A DNA stretch of 8,515 nucleotides from assembly GCA_013151975.1 (NCBI GenBank), contig JAADHG010000109.1:1-8515 (forward strand), in the 5' to 3' direction. Below are positions 1-6,692 of the stretch, one piece after another; position 1 is the first letter of the stretch; every line of letters starts with the position of its first letter. The notes beneath the pieces are model-generated. The model was not told the origin of the DNA. It saw only the letters and a list, made by a program, of their open reading frames with translations, and did no database searches. Position numbers and translations under genes: made by a program. This stretch comes from Chlorobiota bacterium. GTDB lineage: Bacteria > Bacteroidota > Bacteroidia > Flavobacteriales > Flavobacteriaceae.

Positions 1-99
1 GCAGCAAGAACATTAATGAATATTTATAGTTCTTTAGATGATATGCCAAATTTTAAAGCTATGAAGGCTAAAGTTGAAGAATTAGAAAACAAAAATTAA
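1..99 (+). CDS. 3' end of an unidentified protein (possible TPR-type C-terminus)
   Basis: The first frame is open from the left edge to a TAA at 97-99 and gives 32 residues, starting AARTLMNIYSSLDD and ending ELENKN. The gene starts outside the window. The visible piece is a predicted helix pair: an Ala/Leu/Tyr-rich helix, a short Asp-Met-Pro turn, and a charged Lys/Glu helix. This pattern is common at the end of tetratricopeptide-repeat proteins, but 32 residues cannot assign a family. A hairpin terminator follows 20 bases after the stop, which supports a real gene end. It converges on the NlpC/P60 gene. Confidence 0.6.
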   Translation, partial: AARTLMNIYSSLDDMPNFKAMKAKVEELENKN

Positions 100-117
100 A
101 CTTCACTAATTTGTAAT

Positions 118-148
118 AAAAAAAGCCACATTTAATGTGGTTTTTTTT
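118..148. terminator. Bidirectional intrinsic terminator between convergent genes
   Basis: The stem CCACAT (126-131) pairs with ATGTGG (135-140) around a three-base loop. It is flanked by an A-run on the left (118-124) and an eight-T run on the right (141-148), so either strand gives a GC-containing hairpin followed by a U-tract. It lies between the plus-strand gene ending at 99 and the minus-strand gene ending at 150, and probably serves both. Confidence 0.85.
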
Positions 149-149
149 A

Positions 150-899
150 TTATGTAATCTTTTTTATGACTCTCAATTTATGAGTATGACTATTTTTTTC
201 AGTATTATATATTCCTGATTGATCCAATCTATCAATTCTCACTTTTCCATGTGCATGTATTATATAATTATCTTTCATTATTATGCCTACATGTATGATA
301 TTACCTTCAGCATTATCGAAAAAAGCAAGGTCTCCAGGTTCACTTTCTTCAATAAAACTTAAAGCATCACCTTGAGTTGCTTGTTGTACAGTTTCTCTTA
401 ACAGACTATAACCATTTAGTTTATATACCATTTGTGTAAACCCAGAACTATCTATCCCAAAAGGTGTTTTACCTCCTGAAAAATAAGGTGTGTTTAAATA
501 CAAAAGAGCAGTGTTAATTATTTTTTGTTTTGTTTTATTAGTATTAGTTGAATGCCCATCATATGAATGGTTTAAAAGCGATAAGCCATTTAAAGTTGAC
601 CCTAGCGTAATTGGATATAACTCATCATTATCTCCTTGAATGAATTCTACTAAATCTGTTGAATAAATAGCATTACTCTGCAGTAGATCTTTATAATCCT
701 TTTCTAAAATCTCTTTGTATTGTTTATTATCAATCCAACCTTCATAGTTATCAAAAGCTAAGCGAATTTTACTCCAATTTTTGCGTTGTTCTAAAACTTT
801 AAAGAAATCACCATAAATTACTTGCGAAATGAGTTCACTTGTATCTGATGGTTCCAACCGTAAAGGAACAATGCTTAAATTACAGATTCCGTATTGCAT
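150..899 (-). CDS. SH3-domain NlpC/P60 family protein (C40), catalytic Cys replaced by Ser
   Basis: This 249-residue protein has the plan of YkfC-like gamma-D-glutamyl-L-amino acid endopeptidases, which cut peptidoglycan stem peptides. An N-terminal SH3b-like region (about residues 1-65, with a GWID motif) and a linker precede an NlpC/P60 domain (about 125-249). The family signature is normally GIDCSGF; here it is GIDSSGF, with Ser151 encoded by AGT at 447-449 (complement strand). The other expected catalytic positions remain: His203 in IIHVGII and His215 in IIHAHGK. The segment before the nucleophile reads YFSGGK where relatives usually have YLWGGK, so a conserved Trp is also gone. There is no obvious signal peptide; close flavobacterial relatives also start without one. 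The ATG lies 6 bases after the upstream thiolase stop, suggesting co-transcription. The fold is clear. Whether it is active is doubtful: it may be a pseudoenzyme or a freshly mutated allele. Confidence 0.9.
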   Translation of the reverse strand: MQYGICNLSIVPLRLEPSDTSELISQVIYGDFFKVLEQRKNWSKIRLAFDNYEGWIDNKQYKEILEKDYKDLLQSNAIYSTDLVEFIQGDNDELYPITLGSTLNGLSLLNHSYDGHSTNTNKTKQKIINTALLYLNTPYFSGGKTPFGIDSSGFTQMVYKLNGYSLLRETVQQATQGDALSFIEESEPGDLAFFDNAEGNIIHVGIIMKDNYIIHAHGKVRIDRLDQSGIYNTEKNSHTHKLRVIKKIT

Positions 900-905
900 T
901 TAATA

Positions 906-2087
906 CTATTGGTTGCGTTCAATGACAATTGCTGAGGCACCACCACCTCCATTACATATGGCTGCAGCTCCAATTTTGGAATTATTTTGTTCTAAAACAT
1001 TAATAAGTGTTACAATTATTCTAGCCCCTGAGCAACCAAGCGGATGCCCTAATGAAACAGCACCACCATTTATATTAACATTAGCGTCATTTAATCCTAG
1101 AATTTTCATATTAGCTAAGCCAACTACTGCAAATGCTTCGTTAAACTCGAAGTAATCTACATCTTCAATTGTAATATTTGCTTTATCTAAAGCTTTTGGT
1201 AATGCTTTTGCAGGAGCTGTAGTAAACCATTTGGGCTCTTGGGCTGCATCAGCGTAACTTTTAATGGTTGCCAAAGGCTTTATACCAAGTGCATTGGCTT
1301 TTTCTTTGCTCATTAAAACCAAGGCTGCAGCACCATCATTAATAGTAGAAGCATTAGCAGCGGTTACTGTACCATCTTTTGAAAAAGCTGGTCGTAAAGC
1401 TGGAATTTTTTCCATTTTAACATTGGTATATTCTTCATCTTTTTTAACTATTTTCGGCTCCCCACGACGCTGAGGAACTTCAACTGGAACAACCTCATTA
1501 TCAAAATTTCCGGCATCCCAAGCTGCTGTTGAGCGATTATAGGATTGTATGGCAAAGGCATCTTGATCTTCTCTTGAGAAATTATATTCAGTAGCGCATA
1601 AATCGGCACAAGTACCCATGGCATTATTATCGTAAGCATCTACCAATCCATCTTTTTGCATACCATCAATCAATGTTGTTGGTCCAAACTTAGTACCTGT
1701 TCTAGAATATAAATAATGAGGAATCAAACTCATATTTTCCATGCCACCAGCTACAATAATATCAGCATCTCCTAAAGCAATTGATTGTGCTGCTTGCATT
1801 ACTGCTTTCATTCCTGAAGCACAAACTTTGTTTATTGTTGTACAAGGTACAGTATCTGGTATCCCAGCATAAATTGCTGCTTGTCTTGCAGGTGCTTGTC
1901 CTGTTCCTGCTTGTACTACATTACCCATTAAAACTTCTTGTACCATTTCTGGATTTAAGTTAATCTTATCTAATGCACCTTTAATAGCAATAGCACCAAG
2001 CTTAGGTGCAGGAATTGTAGATAATGATCCCATAAAACTCCCTATAGGAGTTCTAGCAACTGATACAATTACGACCTCTTTATTCAT
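906..2087 (-). CDS. Acetyl-CoA C-acetyltransferase (thiolase)
   Basis: This is a full-length 393-residue thiolase. It catalyses the condensation of two acetyl-CoA to acetoacetyl-CoA, or thiolytic cleavage of 3-ketoacyl-CoA, in the cytosol, normally as a homotetramer. The acylated Cys89 sits in the motif KVCASGMKAV. NEAFA is at 316-320, His348 in SLGHPLG, and the acid/base Cys378 in ICNGGGGA. These numbers match the classical biosynthetic thiolase of Zoogloea, which favours an acetoacetyl-CoA thiolase, but flavobacterial homologues are often labelled simply acetyl-CoA C-acyltransferase and chain-length preference cannot be read here. The ATG at 2085-2087 begins the conserved N-terminus (VVIVSVARTPIG). 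It is the first gene of a minus-strand pair with the NlpC/P60 gene and diverges from the PgpH-like gene. I found no good sigma-factor match in front of it. All catalytic residues are intact. Confidence 0.96.
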   Translation of the reverse strand: MNKEVVIVSVARTPIGSFMGSLSTIPAPKLGAIAIKGALDKINLNPEMVQEVLMGNVVQAGTGQAPARQAAIYAGIPDTVPCTTINKVCASGMKAVMQAAQSIALGDADIIVAGGMENMSLIPHYLYSRTGTKFGPTTLIDGMQKDGLVDAYDNNAMGTCADLCATEYNFSREDQDAFAIQSYNRSTAAWDAGNFDNEVVPVEVPQRRGEPKIVKKDEEYTNVKMEKIPALRPAFSKDGTVTAANASTINDGAAALVLMSKEKANALGIKPLATIKSYADAAQEPKWFTTAPAKALPKALDKANITIEDVDYFEFNEAFAVVGLANMKILGLNDANVNINGGAVSLGHPLGCSGARIIVTLINVLEQNNSKIGAAAICNGGGGASAIVIERNQ

Positions 2088-2169
2088 TGTTTATTACATT
2101 TAATTTGATTGTACGAAATTAATTAAAATTTAGAAGAAAATAGAATGATTATACTATTATCATTTACAA

Positions 2170-2199
2170 TTGCTACTCATATATTTTTTATTACTTTTG
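2170..2199 (+). promoter_or_regulatory. Bacteroidota-type promoter for the PgpH-like gene
   Basis: TTG at 2170-2172 (-33 element) is followed 19 bases later by TACTTTTG at 2192-2199, an exact match to the TAnnTTTG -7 consensus of Bacteroidota housekeeping sigma factor. Transcription would start at about 2204-2207, leaving a leader of roughly 15 bases before the ATG at 2220. No Shine-Dalgarno motif is present, as usual in this phylum. Confidence 0.7.
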
Positions 2200-2219
2200 A
2201 ATACATTTTAACATCATAA

Positions 2220-4276
2220 ATGAAGGACTTAATTAATAAACTATATAAGAATCATTCTTTAATTTATAAGGCATTATTGTTTGTCGCCACAACCTTTTTA
2301 ATAGTGTATTTATTTCCGAAGAGCGGAAAGTTTAAGTACAACTTTGAAAAAGGAAAACCTTGGCAGTCGGAAAATTTATATGCGCCGTTTGATTTTGCGA
2401 TTAAGAAAACCGATAAAGAACTTGAGATTGAGAAAAAAACAATTACCGATAATGCCTCACCATATTTTGATGTTGATGTAAAAGTAATTGATCAAGTTAA
2501 TGCAGATTATGGTGCTAATTTTAATATGGTATTCTCAGACTCTTTAGGTTTTCAAAATAAAAAACGTTTATTACGGCAAGGGGCTAAAATTTTAAAGAAT
2601 ATATACTCCAGAGGAGTTTTAGATAAAAATTATAATTATACTGATGATAAACAAGTTGTAATTTTAGAAGATAGAAAGCAAAAAGAAGTTACAAGTTATT
2701 CTAAATTTATTACACAAAACGATATAAGAACCTTTATTGAAGATAATATTGAGGAACTTAATTTATCAAACTACAAGTTGCAGTATTTATCTTTACTTTT
2801 TGATGTAATAAAACCGAATGTTTCTTTAAATACAATTATTACTGATAACTCTTTACAAGAAGAATTAAGTAAAATATCTTTAGTAAGAGGTAATATTGAA
2901 AAAGGAACATTAATAATTTCAAAAGGAGAAGTTGTAGAAGGCAACAAGTTTAAAATACTTAAGTCCTTGCAAGCTGAATATGAATCACAAATATGGACAG
3001 AAGCTAATTATAACTGGATTCTAGCGGCTTATACATTATTAGTAGCATTAGCTTTATTGATGTTGCTATTATTTTTAAGAAAGTACAGGCTAGAAGTTTT
3101 TAAAAATAACACTAAGGTTACATTTATATTCTTCAATATTTTGTTGATGGTATTCTTAACGACACTAGTGGTTAATTATAACTCTTCGTATATATATATT
3201 GTGCCTATTTGTATTTTACCTCTAGTATTAAAAGCTTTCTTTGATGCTAGATTAGGTTTGTTTTCTCACGTTATTACTGTTTTGTTATTAGGTTTTGTAG
3301 TGCCAAATAACTACGAGTACATGTTCTTGCAAATAATTGCAGGGATTGTTACTATTCTTACGGTTTCCGAGCTATATAAAAGAGCTAATTTATTTATCTC
3401 AGTTGGTCAAATAACATTAATATACATCGTTGCGTATTTTGCTTTCTTTGTAATTCATGAAGGCAGTATAGACAATTTAAAATGGGAAACATTTGTATTA
3501 TTCATACTAAGTGGATTAGCTACGCTGTTTGTCCAGCCATTAATTTATATATACGAAAAAATATTTGGTTTAGTTTCTGATGTGTCTTTGCTAGAACTTT
3601 CGGATACTAATACCAAACTGTTAAAGGAGTTATCAAACAAAGCACCAGGAACATTTCATCATTCTTTAAATGTTGCAAATTTAGCGGAAGCATCAGCTAA
3701 CGAGATTGGTGCAAATGCAATGTTAGTAAGGGTAGGTGCTTTATATCATGATATTGGAAAAATGAAAAATCCAACATACTTTACTGAGAACCAAGTCTAC
3801 GGGTATTAATCCGCATGATGAGTTGTCTTCAAAAGAAAGTGCTTCAATTATAATTAAACATGTTATTGATGGTATTGAAATTGGTAAGAAAAATAATTTA
3901 CCTGATCGAATCATAGATTTTATTAGAACACATCATGGTACAAGTGTAGTCTATTATTTTTACAGTAAGGAAAAAGACATTGAGCAGGATATTAATATTA
4001 AAGATTTTGAATACCCAGGACCTAAGCCTTTTAGTAAAGAAACTGCAATATTAATGATGTGCGATAGTGTAGAGTGTAGAGGCTGCTTCAAAGAGTTTGA
4101 AAGAACCAACATCCTCAAAAATTGACGTTTTTGTGGAAAGTATTATCAATAAACAAATTGAAAGCGATCAGTTTTTAAACGCCAATATTACTTTTAAAGA
4201 GATTCAGTCTATTAAAAAAGTTTTAAAACACAAATTGGCCAATATATATCATTTACGCATTGAATATCCCGAATAA
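2220..4276 (+). pseudogene. pgpH: PgpH-type 7TM-HD phosphohydrolase (c-di-AMP phosphodiesterase), broken by two frameshifts
   Basis: Removing two insertions restores a 682-residue protein. It has an N-terminal membrane anchor (about 14-33), an extracytoplasmic 7TMR-HDED region (about 35-260), a cluster of membrane helices (about 265-445) and a cytoplasmic HD domain (about 470-620). PgpH proteins hydrolyse cyclic di-AMP with a two-metal HD site. The restored ligands are His481, His510-Asp511 (in HDIGK), His547, His571-His572 (in THHGT) and Asp615; their spacing equals that of Listeria PgpH as I recall it. Lesion 1 is an extra G at 3795 after Gln525, which gives a stop at 3807-3809. Lesion 2 is a tandem TGTAGAG duplication at 4068-4081, after Glu618. 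The intact reading frame therefore ends at residue 529 and loses four ligands. The open piece 3823-4125, with only a TTG as possible start, and the tail 4082-4276, ending IEYPE, are its continuation in the other two frames, not separate genes. Everything before the first lesion is well conserved, so the damage looks recent, unless it is a sequencing error. Confidence 0.9.
4068..4081 (+). repeat. 7-bp tandem duplication causing a frameshift
   Basis: TGTAGAG occurs twice in direct succession (4068-4074 and 4075-4081) inside the PgpH-like gene. Deleting one copy joins ATGTGCGATAGTGTAGAG directly to GCTGCTTCAAAG and restores a continuous HD-domain reading frame (MMCDSVE followed by AASKSLKEP). 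This is the usual footprint of replication slippage or a small tandem duplication. Confidence 0.9.
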
Positions 4277-4304
4277 AAATATTCTTTAAAAAACAAAAAA
4301 ATAG

Positions 4305-4336
4305 TTTGCGTTCTTTAAGATGATAAGTTACATTTG
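4305..4336 (+). promoter_or_regulatory. Strong promoter of the tRNA cluster
   Basis: TTTG at 4305-4308 and TACATTTG at 4329-4336 are separated by 20 bases. Both elements match the Bacteroidota TTTG / TAnnTTTG promoter exactly. Initiation near 4341-4344 gives a leader of about 40 bases before tRNA-Ser. It lies just after the end of the PgpH-like gene (4276), so the tRNAs need not depend on read-through. Confidence 0.8.
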
Positions 4337-4381
4337 CATCCGCATTTGAAACAATAATGCAATGTTCTTTAAAGTAGAATA

Positions 4382-4469
4382 GGAGAGGTGCCTGAGTGGC
4401 CGAAAGGACTTGTTTGCTAAACAAGCGTACCCTAACCGGGTACCCGGGGTTCGAATCCCCGTCTCTCCG
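4382..4469 (+). tRNA. trnS: tRNA-Ser (anticodon GCU, reads AGC/AGU)
   Basis: The acceptor stem GGAGAGG (4382-4388) pairs with TCTCTCC (4462-4468, closing with one G-U), and the discriminator is G4469. The anticodon arm is CTTGT / ACAAG with loop TTGCTAA and anticodon GCT at 4416-4418. The long variable arm (GTACCC, a five-base loop, GGGTAC) is typical of class II serine tRNAs. The T arm is CGGGG-TTCGAAT-CCCCG. CCA is not encoded, so it must be added after transcription. A run of seven T follows at 4471-4477. Confidence 0.97.
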
Positions 4470-4483
4470 CTTTTTTTGATAAC

Positions 4484-4530
4484 CATTTCGGGGTGTAGTA
4501 CCGTGTCAAGCACGGCATAAACTACGCTCA
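4484..4530 (+). other. tRNA-Pro 5' fragment joined to a hairpin
   Basis: Bases 4484-4498 are identical to 4593-4607, that is, the five bases before tRNA-Pro plus its first ten bases. The sequence then diverges into a hairpin: CCGTG (4501-4505) pairs with CACGG (4511-4515) around TCAAG. It is enclosed by a second perfect pairing, GTAGT (4495-4499) with ACTAC (4521-4525). No T arm or complete acceptor stem can be formed, so it is not a working tRNA. It is probably a decayed copy of tRNA-Pro, or a structured spacer within the tRNA transcript. Confidence 0.55.
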
Positions 4531-4592
4531 GAAAATTTTAATACATCTATAATAATTTTATTTTGTATTTACAAATATGATTATTATTCATT

Positions 4593-4607
4593 CATTTCGG
4601 GGTGTAG
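4593..4607 (+). repeat. 15-bp direct repeat over the tRNA-Pro 5' end
   Basis: CATTTCGGGGTGTAG occurs here and at 4484-4498, 109 bases apart and in the same orientation. This copy includes the first ten bases of the intact tRNA-Pro. No integrase or other mobile-element gene lies between or next to the two copies. Confidence 0.85.
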
Positions 4608-4672
4608 CGTAGCCCGGTTATCGCGCCGCGTTTGGGACGCGGAGGTCGCAGGTTCGAATCCTGCCACCCCGA
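4598..4672 (+). tRNA. trnP: tRNA-Pro (anticodon UGG)
   Basis: The acceptor stem CGGGGTG (4598-4604) pairs with CACCCCG (4665-4671), and the discriminator is A4672. The anticodon arm is CCGCG / CGCGG with loop TTTGGGA and anticodon TGG. The T arm contains GCAGG-TTCGAAT-CCTGC. CCA is not encoded. It is the second gene of the tRNA cluster, 128 bases after tRNA-Ser and only 10 bases before tRNA-Arg, so Pro and Arg are surely co-transcribed. Confidence 0.97.
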
Positions 4673-4682
4673 CTAGAAAAAT

Positions 4683-4756
<74 letters not shown>

Positions 4757-4795
4757 CAAAAGGTCTTACATATGTAAGACCTTTTGCTTTTTATA
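4757..4795 (+). terminator. Terminator of the tRNA cluster, 30-bp perfect palindrome
   Basis: Bases 4757-4786 form a perfect inverted repeat centred on CATATG, with arms CAAAAGGTCTTACA and TGTAAGACCTTTTG. CTTTTT (4787-4792) follows on the plus strand. It starts one base after tRNA-Arg ends, so it acts as the terminator of the tRNA transcript. It may also stop transcription arriving from the CotH-like gene on the other strand, although the U-tract is weaker in that direction. Confidence 0.85.
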
Positions 4796-4814
4796 TAAAT
4801 CAATACAGGTTTTT

Positions 4815-4935
4815 TTATTCTCTCAAACCATTTAATATTTCATTATTAAATCTCTTGTCACTTATCATAATTTTAAAAAAATCTGAAATAAAAAGCTTGC
4901 AACTATCCCATTCATCTTGATTCTCAAAACTGGAT
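4815..4935 (-). pseudogene. Detached C-terminal end of the CotH-like gene
   Basis: On the minus strand, the frame next to the CotH-like gene continues for 40 codons past its stop and ends in TAA at 4815-4817. It reads KSSFENQDEWDSCKLF at the start and ILNGLRE at the end. Amphipathic, Lys/Phe-rich helices ending in a basic residue are what one expects at the end of such proteins. Taking one A out of the A5 run at 4938-4942 fuses it in frame to the preceding LDLVDSF. It has no start codon of its own. Confidence 0.75.
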
Positions 4936-5874
4936 TTAAAAACTATCAACTAAATCTAGCATTTTATTTTTGTTACTGAGAAACTCATGCCTTACTTGTT
5001 CAATTATCTTAGAATCTCTTTGGAAACCACGATATTGCCTTTGTGTTACAGAGGTTATCTTTATAGCGTTGTTTTTAGTTTGCGAAACTGTGGCATAACT
5101 AGCATTTACAAGGCCGCACATATCAAAGTCGTATGGAATAGGATATATTATCTTGTTAATATATAAGAGCTTTGCATTATGCTGTTTTGTAGTTGAAAAG
5201 TCGACATTTCCAATCATGAATTGAAAAAATGCATTTTGCACAGAAGTTAAATCGTTTTGAGCTCTTGAATCTATAGACCTTTCAACTATCTTTCCTTGAT
5301 GACGTTTTGCTACTTTATTATCGTCCTCTATTAAAATACCCTTAATGGTATGAATTTTTAATTTTTTTCCTTTAGGTTCGGTTAAAGTAATGTCAACTAA
5401 ACGCGTTTTAAAATGATAAGGCGAAATTAATTCATATAATTTGTAAGCTATATATTCTTTAACAACATTGTCGTTCTTATCTTTTTGTAATAAACAAGGT
5501 AATACTAATTTTAGCTTTTTATTCCCCTTAAATAATGTGCCTTTAGACGCTTCTTTCTTAATTTTAATTTTTATAGGTGGGAAATAACAATTTTTGCGTC
5601 TAAAATTTCCTCTTGCTCTCAATTCTACAGCTAAAGATTTCCATTCATCATTCTTTTGTTTATATTGAAGAGAGGATTTTATATATGTACTATCGTTTGT
5701 GTTTCTTTTAAGGTTTTTATTTGAATATGATAACTTTATAGGTAATATTTTCTGATCTCTAAAGAGTTTAGATGTTTTTTTTAAGTTCTCGGAATCGTTA
5801 GAATCCTGCGCATAAATATAAGGTGATGTACTGAAGTACAAAAAAAGGAGAATACATATTATTTGCTTATTCAT
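4936..5874 (-). CDS. Secreted CotH-kinase-like protein, C-terminus truncated by a frameshift
   Basis: The 312 residues present begin with a clear Sec signal peptide: MNKQ, a hydrophobic stretch at about 5-20, and probable cleavage after YAQ. The rest is a basic, Lys-rich domain. An ELRARGNFRR motif at about 84-93 recalls the early RxRGN segment of CotH-type proteins. QHN at 231-233 and IPYDFDMCG at 246-254 resemble the CotH kinase catalytic and metal-binding segments. CotH-family kinases phosphorylate secreted proteins; here that activity is inferred from weak motif likeness only. One extra A in the run 4938-4942 creates an early stop, and the last 40 codons lie in the next frame (4815-4935), so the ancestral length was about 352. 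The catalytic-looking region is untouched, so the short protein may still fold. It diverges from the bestrophin-like gene across a 44-base spacer with no recognisable promoter. Confidence 0.75.
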   Translation of the reverse strand: MNKQIICILLFLYFSTSPYIYAQDSNDSENLKKTSKLFRDQKILPIKLSYSNKNLKRNTNDSTYIKSSLQYKQKNDEWKSLAVELRARGNFRRKNCYFPPIKIKIKKEASKGTLFKGNKKLKLVLPCLLQKDKNDNVVKEYIAYKLYELISPYHFKTRLVDITLTEPKGKKLKIHTIKGILIEDDNKVAKRHQGKIVERSIDSRAQNDLTSVQNAFFQFMIGNVDFSTTKQHNAKLLYINKIIYPIPYDFDMCGLVNASYATVSQTKNNAIKITSVTQRQYRGFQRDSKIIEQVRHEFLSNKNKMLDLVDSF

Positions 5875-5918
5875 AATATTGTTTCTATTTTAACACATAT
5901 AATATATTAAATTTCTTG

Positions 5919-6659
5919 ATGATGAATCAATATTTTGCAATTATTAATTTTAAAACTTTAATTGCCTTAACAATTGCTGTCATTACTCCAATAATTGCAT
6001 ATTATTATAATATAAATTACAACATAGACTTAACTCTTATTAGTATTGCTATTGTGTTTCCTCTTGTTTTTACCATTCGTAGTTCATTTAGACGACGAGA
6101 AAAGGCACTAGAGCACTTAAGTCAATTTAGAGGCGCAATTAAAACCATAAATTATTTTTTCTTGAGCACAACTAGTCTCAATGATGAAAAAAAAGAAGAG
6201 ATAACTAATATTTTAGTTGAAATAAGTGAAGGGCTAATTAGTCATCTCAGAAATAATAATTATGATACAGAAAAACTTGATATTTCTGTGCATAAAGTGT
6301 ATCTTTTTATTATTGATAATAATGAAGTATTGCCAAAGAGTTTAAAGGACAAAGTGATTCGTTTTATGAATGATTTACATGAAGCTATTGAAAACTTACA
6401 GGCAATACATGCTCATAGAACACCAATAAGTTTAAAGGCTTATTGTCTCATATTTATATACATATTTCCTTTAATTTATACACCTACTATCATAAATAAA
6501 ATGGGATCGGAGACTACCATTTGGATTACGTATTTTGTAGTTATACTAAGTGAGTTTATTTTAATTTCTCTTTATAATATTCAGGATGATATGGAATATC
6601 CGTTTGATGAAGTAGGCTTGGATGATATCAAGCTGAATACCTTTAAAATAGATAGATAG
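5919..6659 (+). CDS. Short bestrophin-like membrane protein (possible anion channel)
   Basis: This 246-residue protein has two hydrophobic segments near the N-terminus (about 11-29 and 37-53), a cytoplasmic helical middle region, and two more (about 174-192 and 199-219). That is the four-helix plan of bacterial bestrophins, pentameric anion or cation channels. Family-like features are the sequence after helix 2 (GFRxxxSYxRW in the family, TIRSSFRRREKAL here), the HRTPIS motif before helix 3 (family RTPxP), and the acidic tail NIQDDMEYPFDEVGLDD (family EIENPFG..DNDLPL). It lacks the conserved Trp residues and is shorter than typical members (near 300), so it is a divergent relative at best. 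A TTG at 5916 and ATGs at 5919 and 5922 are all in frame; I chose the first ATG. It converges on the methyltransferase gene, 33 bases away. I see no clear promoter or terminator. Confidence 0.7.
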   Translation: MMNQYFAIINFKTLIALTIAVITPIIAYYYNINYNIDLTLISIAIVFPLVFTIRSSFRRREKALEHLSQFRGAIKTINYFFLSTTSLNDEKKEEITNILVEISEGLISHLRNNNYDTEKLDISVHKVYLFIIDNNEVLPKSLKDKVIRFMNDLHEAIENLQAIHAHRTPISLKAYCLIFIYIFPLIYTPTIINKMGSETTIWITYFVVILSEFILISLYNIQDDMEYPFDEVGLDDIKLNTFKIDR

Positions 6660-6692
6660 TCATTAAACTTTTCATTGCGAAGTAATAGTTTC

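Noticed and set aside
913..1963. Plus- and minus-strand reading frames of 60-80 codons inside the thiolase
   Set aside because: They are shadows of a strongly conserved complete gene, with low-complexity translations.
2114..2121. TAATTTCG on the minus strand as a -7 element for the thiolase
   Set aside because: It has one mismatch to TAnnTTTG, and no TTG lies at the proper distance upstream.
3823..4125. Separate plus-strand gene of 100 codons starting at TTG
   Set aside because: It is the HD-domain continuation of the PgpH-like gene in the frame after the one-base insertion, not an independent gene.
4212..4424. Minus-strand reading frame of 70 codons
   Set aside because: It overlaps the end of the PgpH-like gene, the tRNA promoter and tRNA-Ser, and shows no protein-family likeness.
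4328..4513. Minus-strand reading frame with the string SGETGIRTPGTRLG
   Set aside because: It is the antisense of tRNA-Ser, a well-known false protein in annotations.
4484..4607. att-like direct repeat of an integrated element at tRNA-Pro
   Set aside because: Integrative elements usually duplicate the tRNA 3' end. Here the 5' end is repeated, only 109 bases separate the copies, and no integrase is present.
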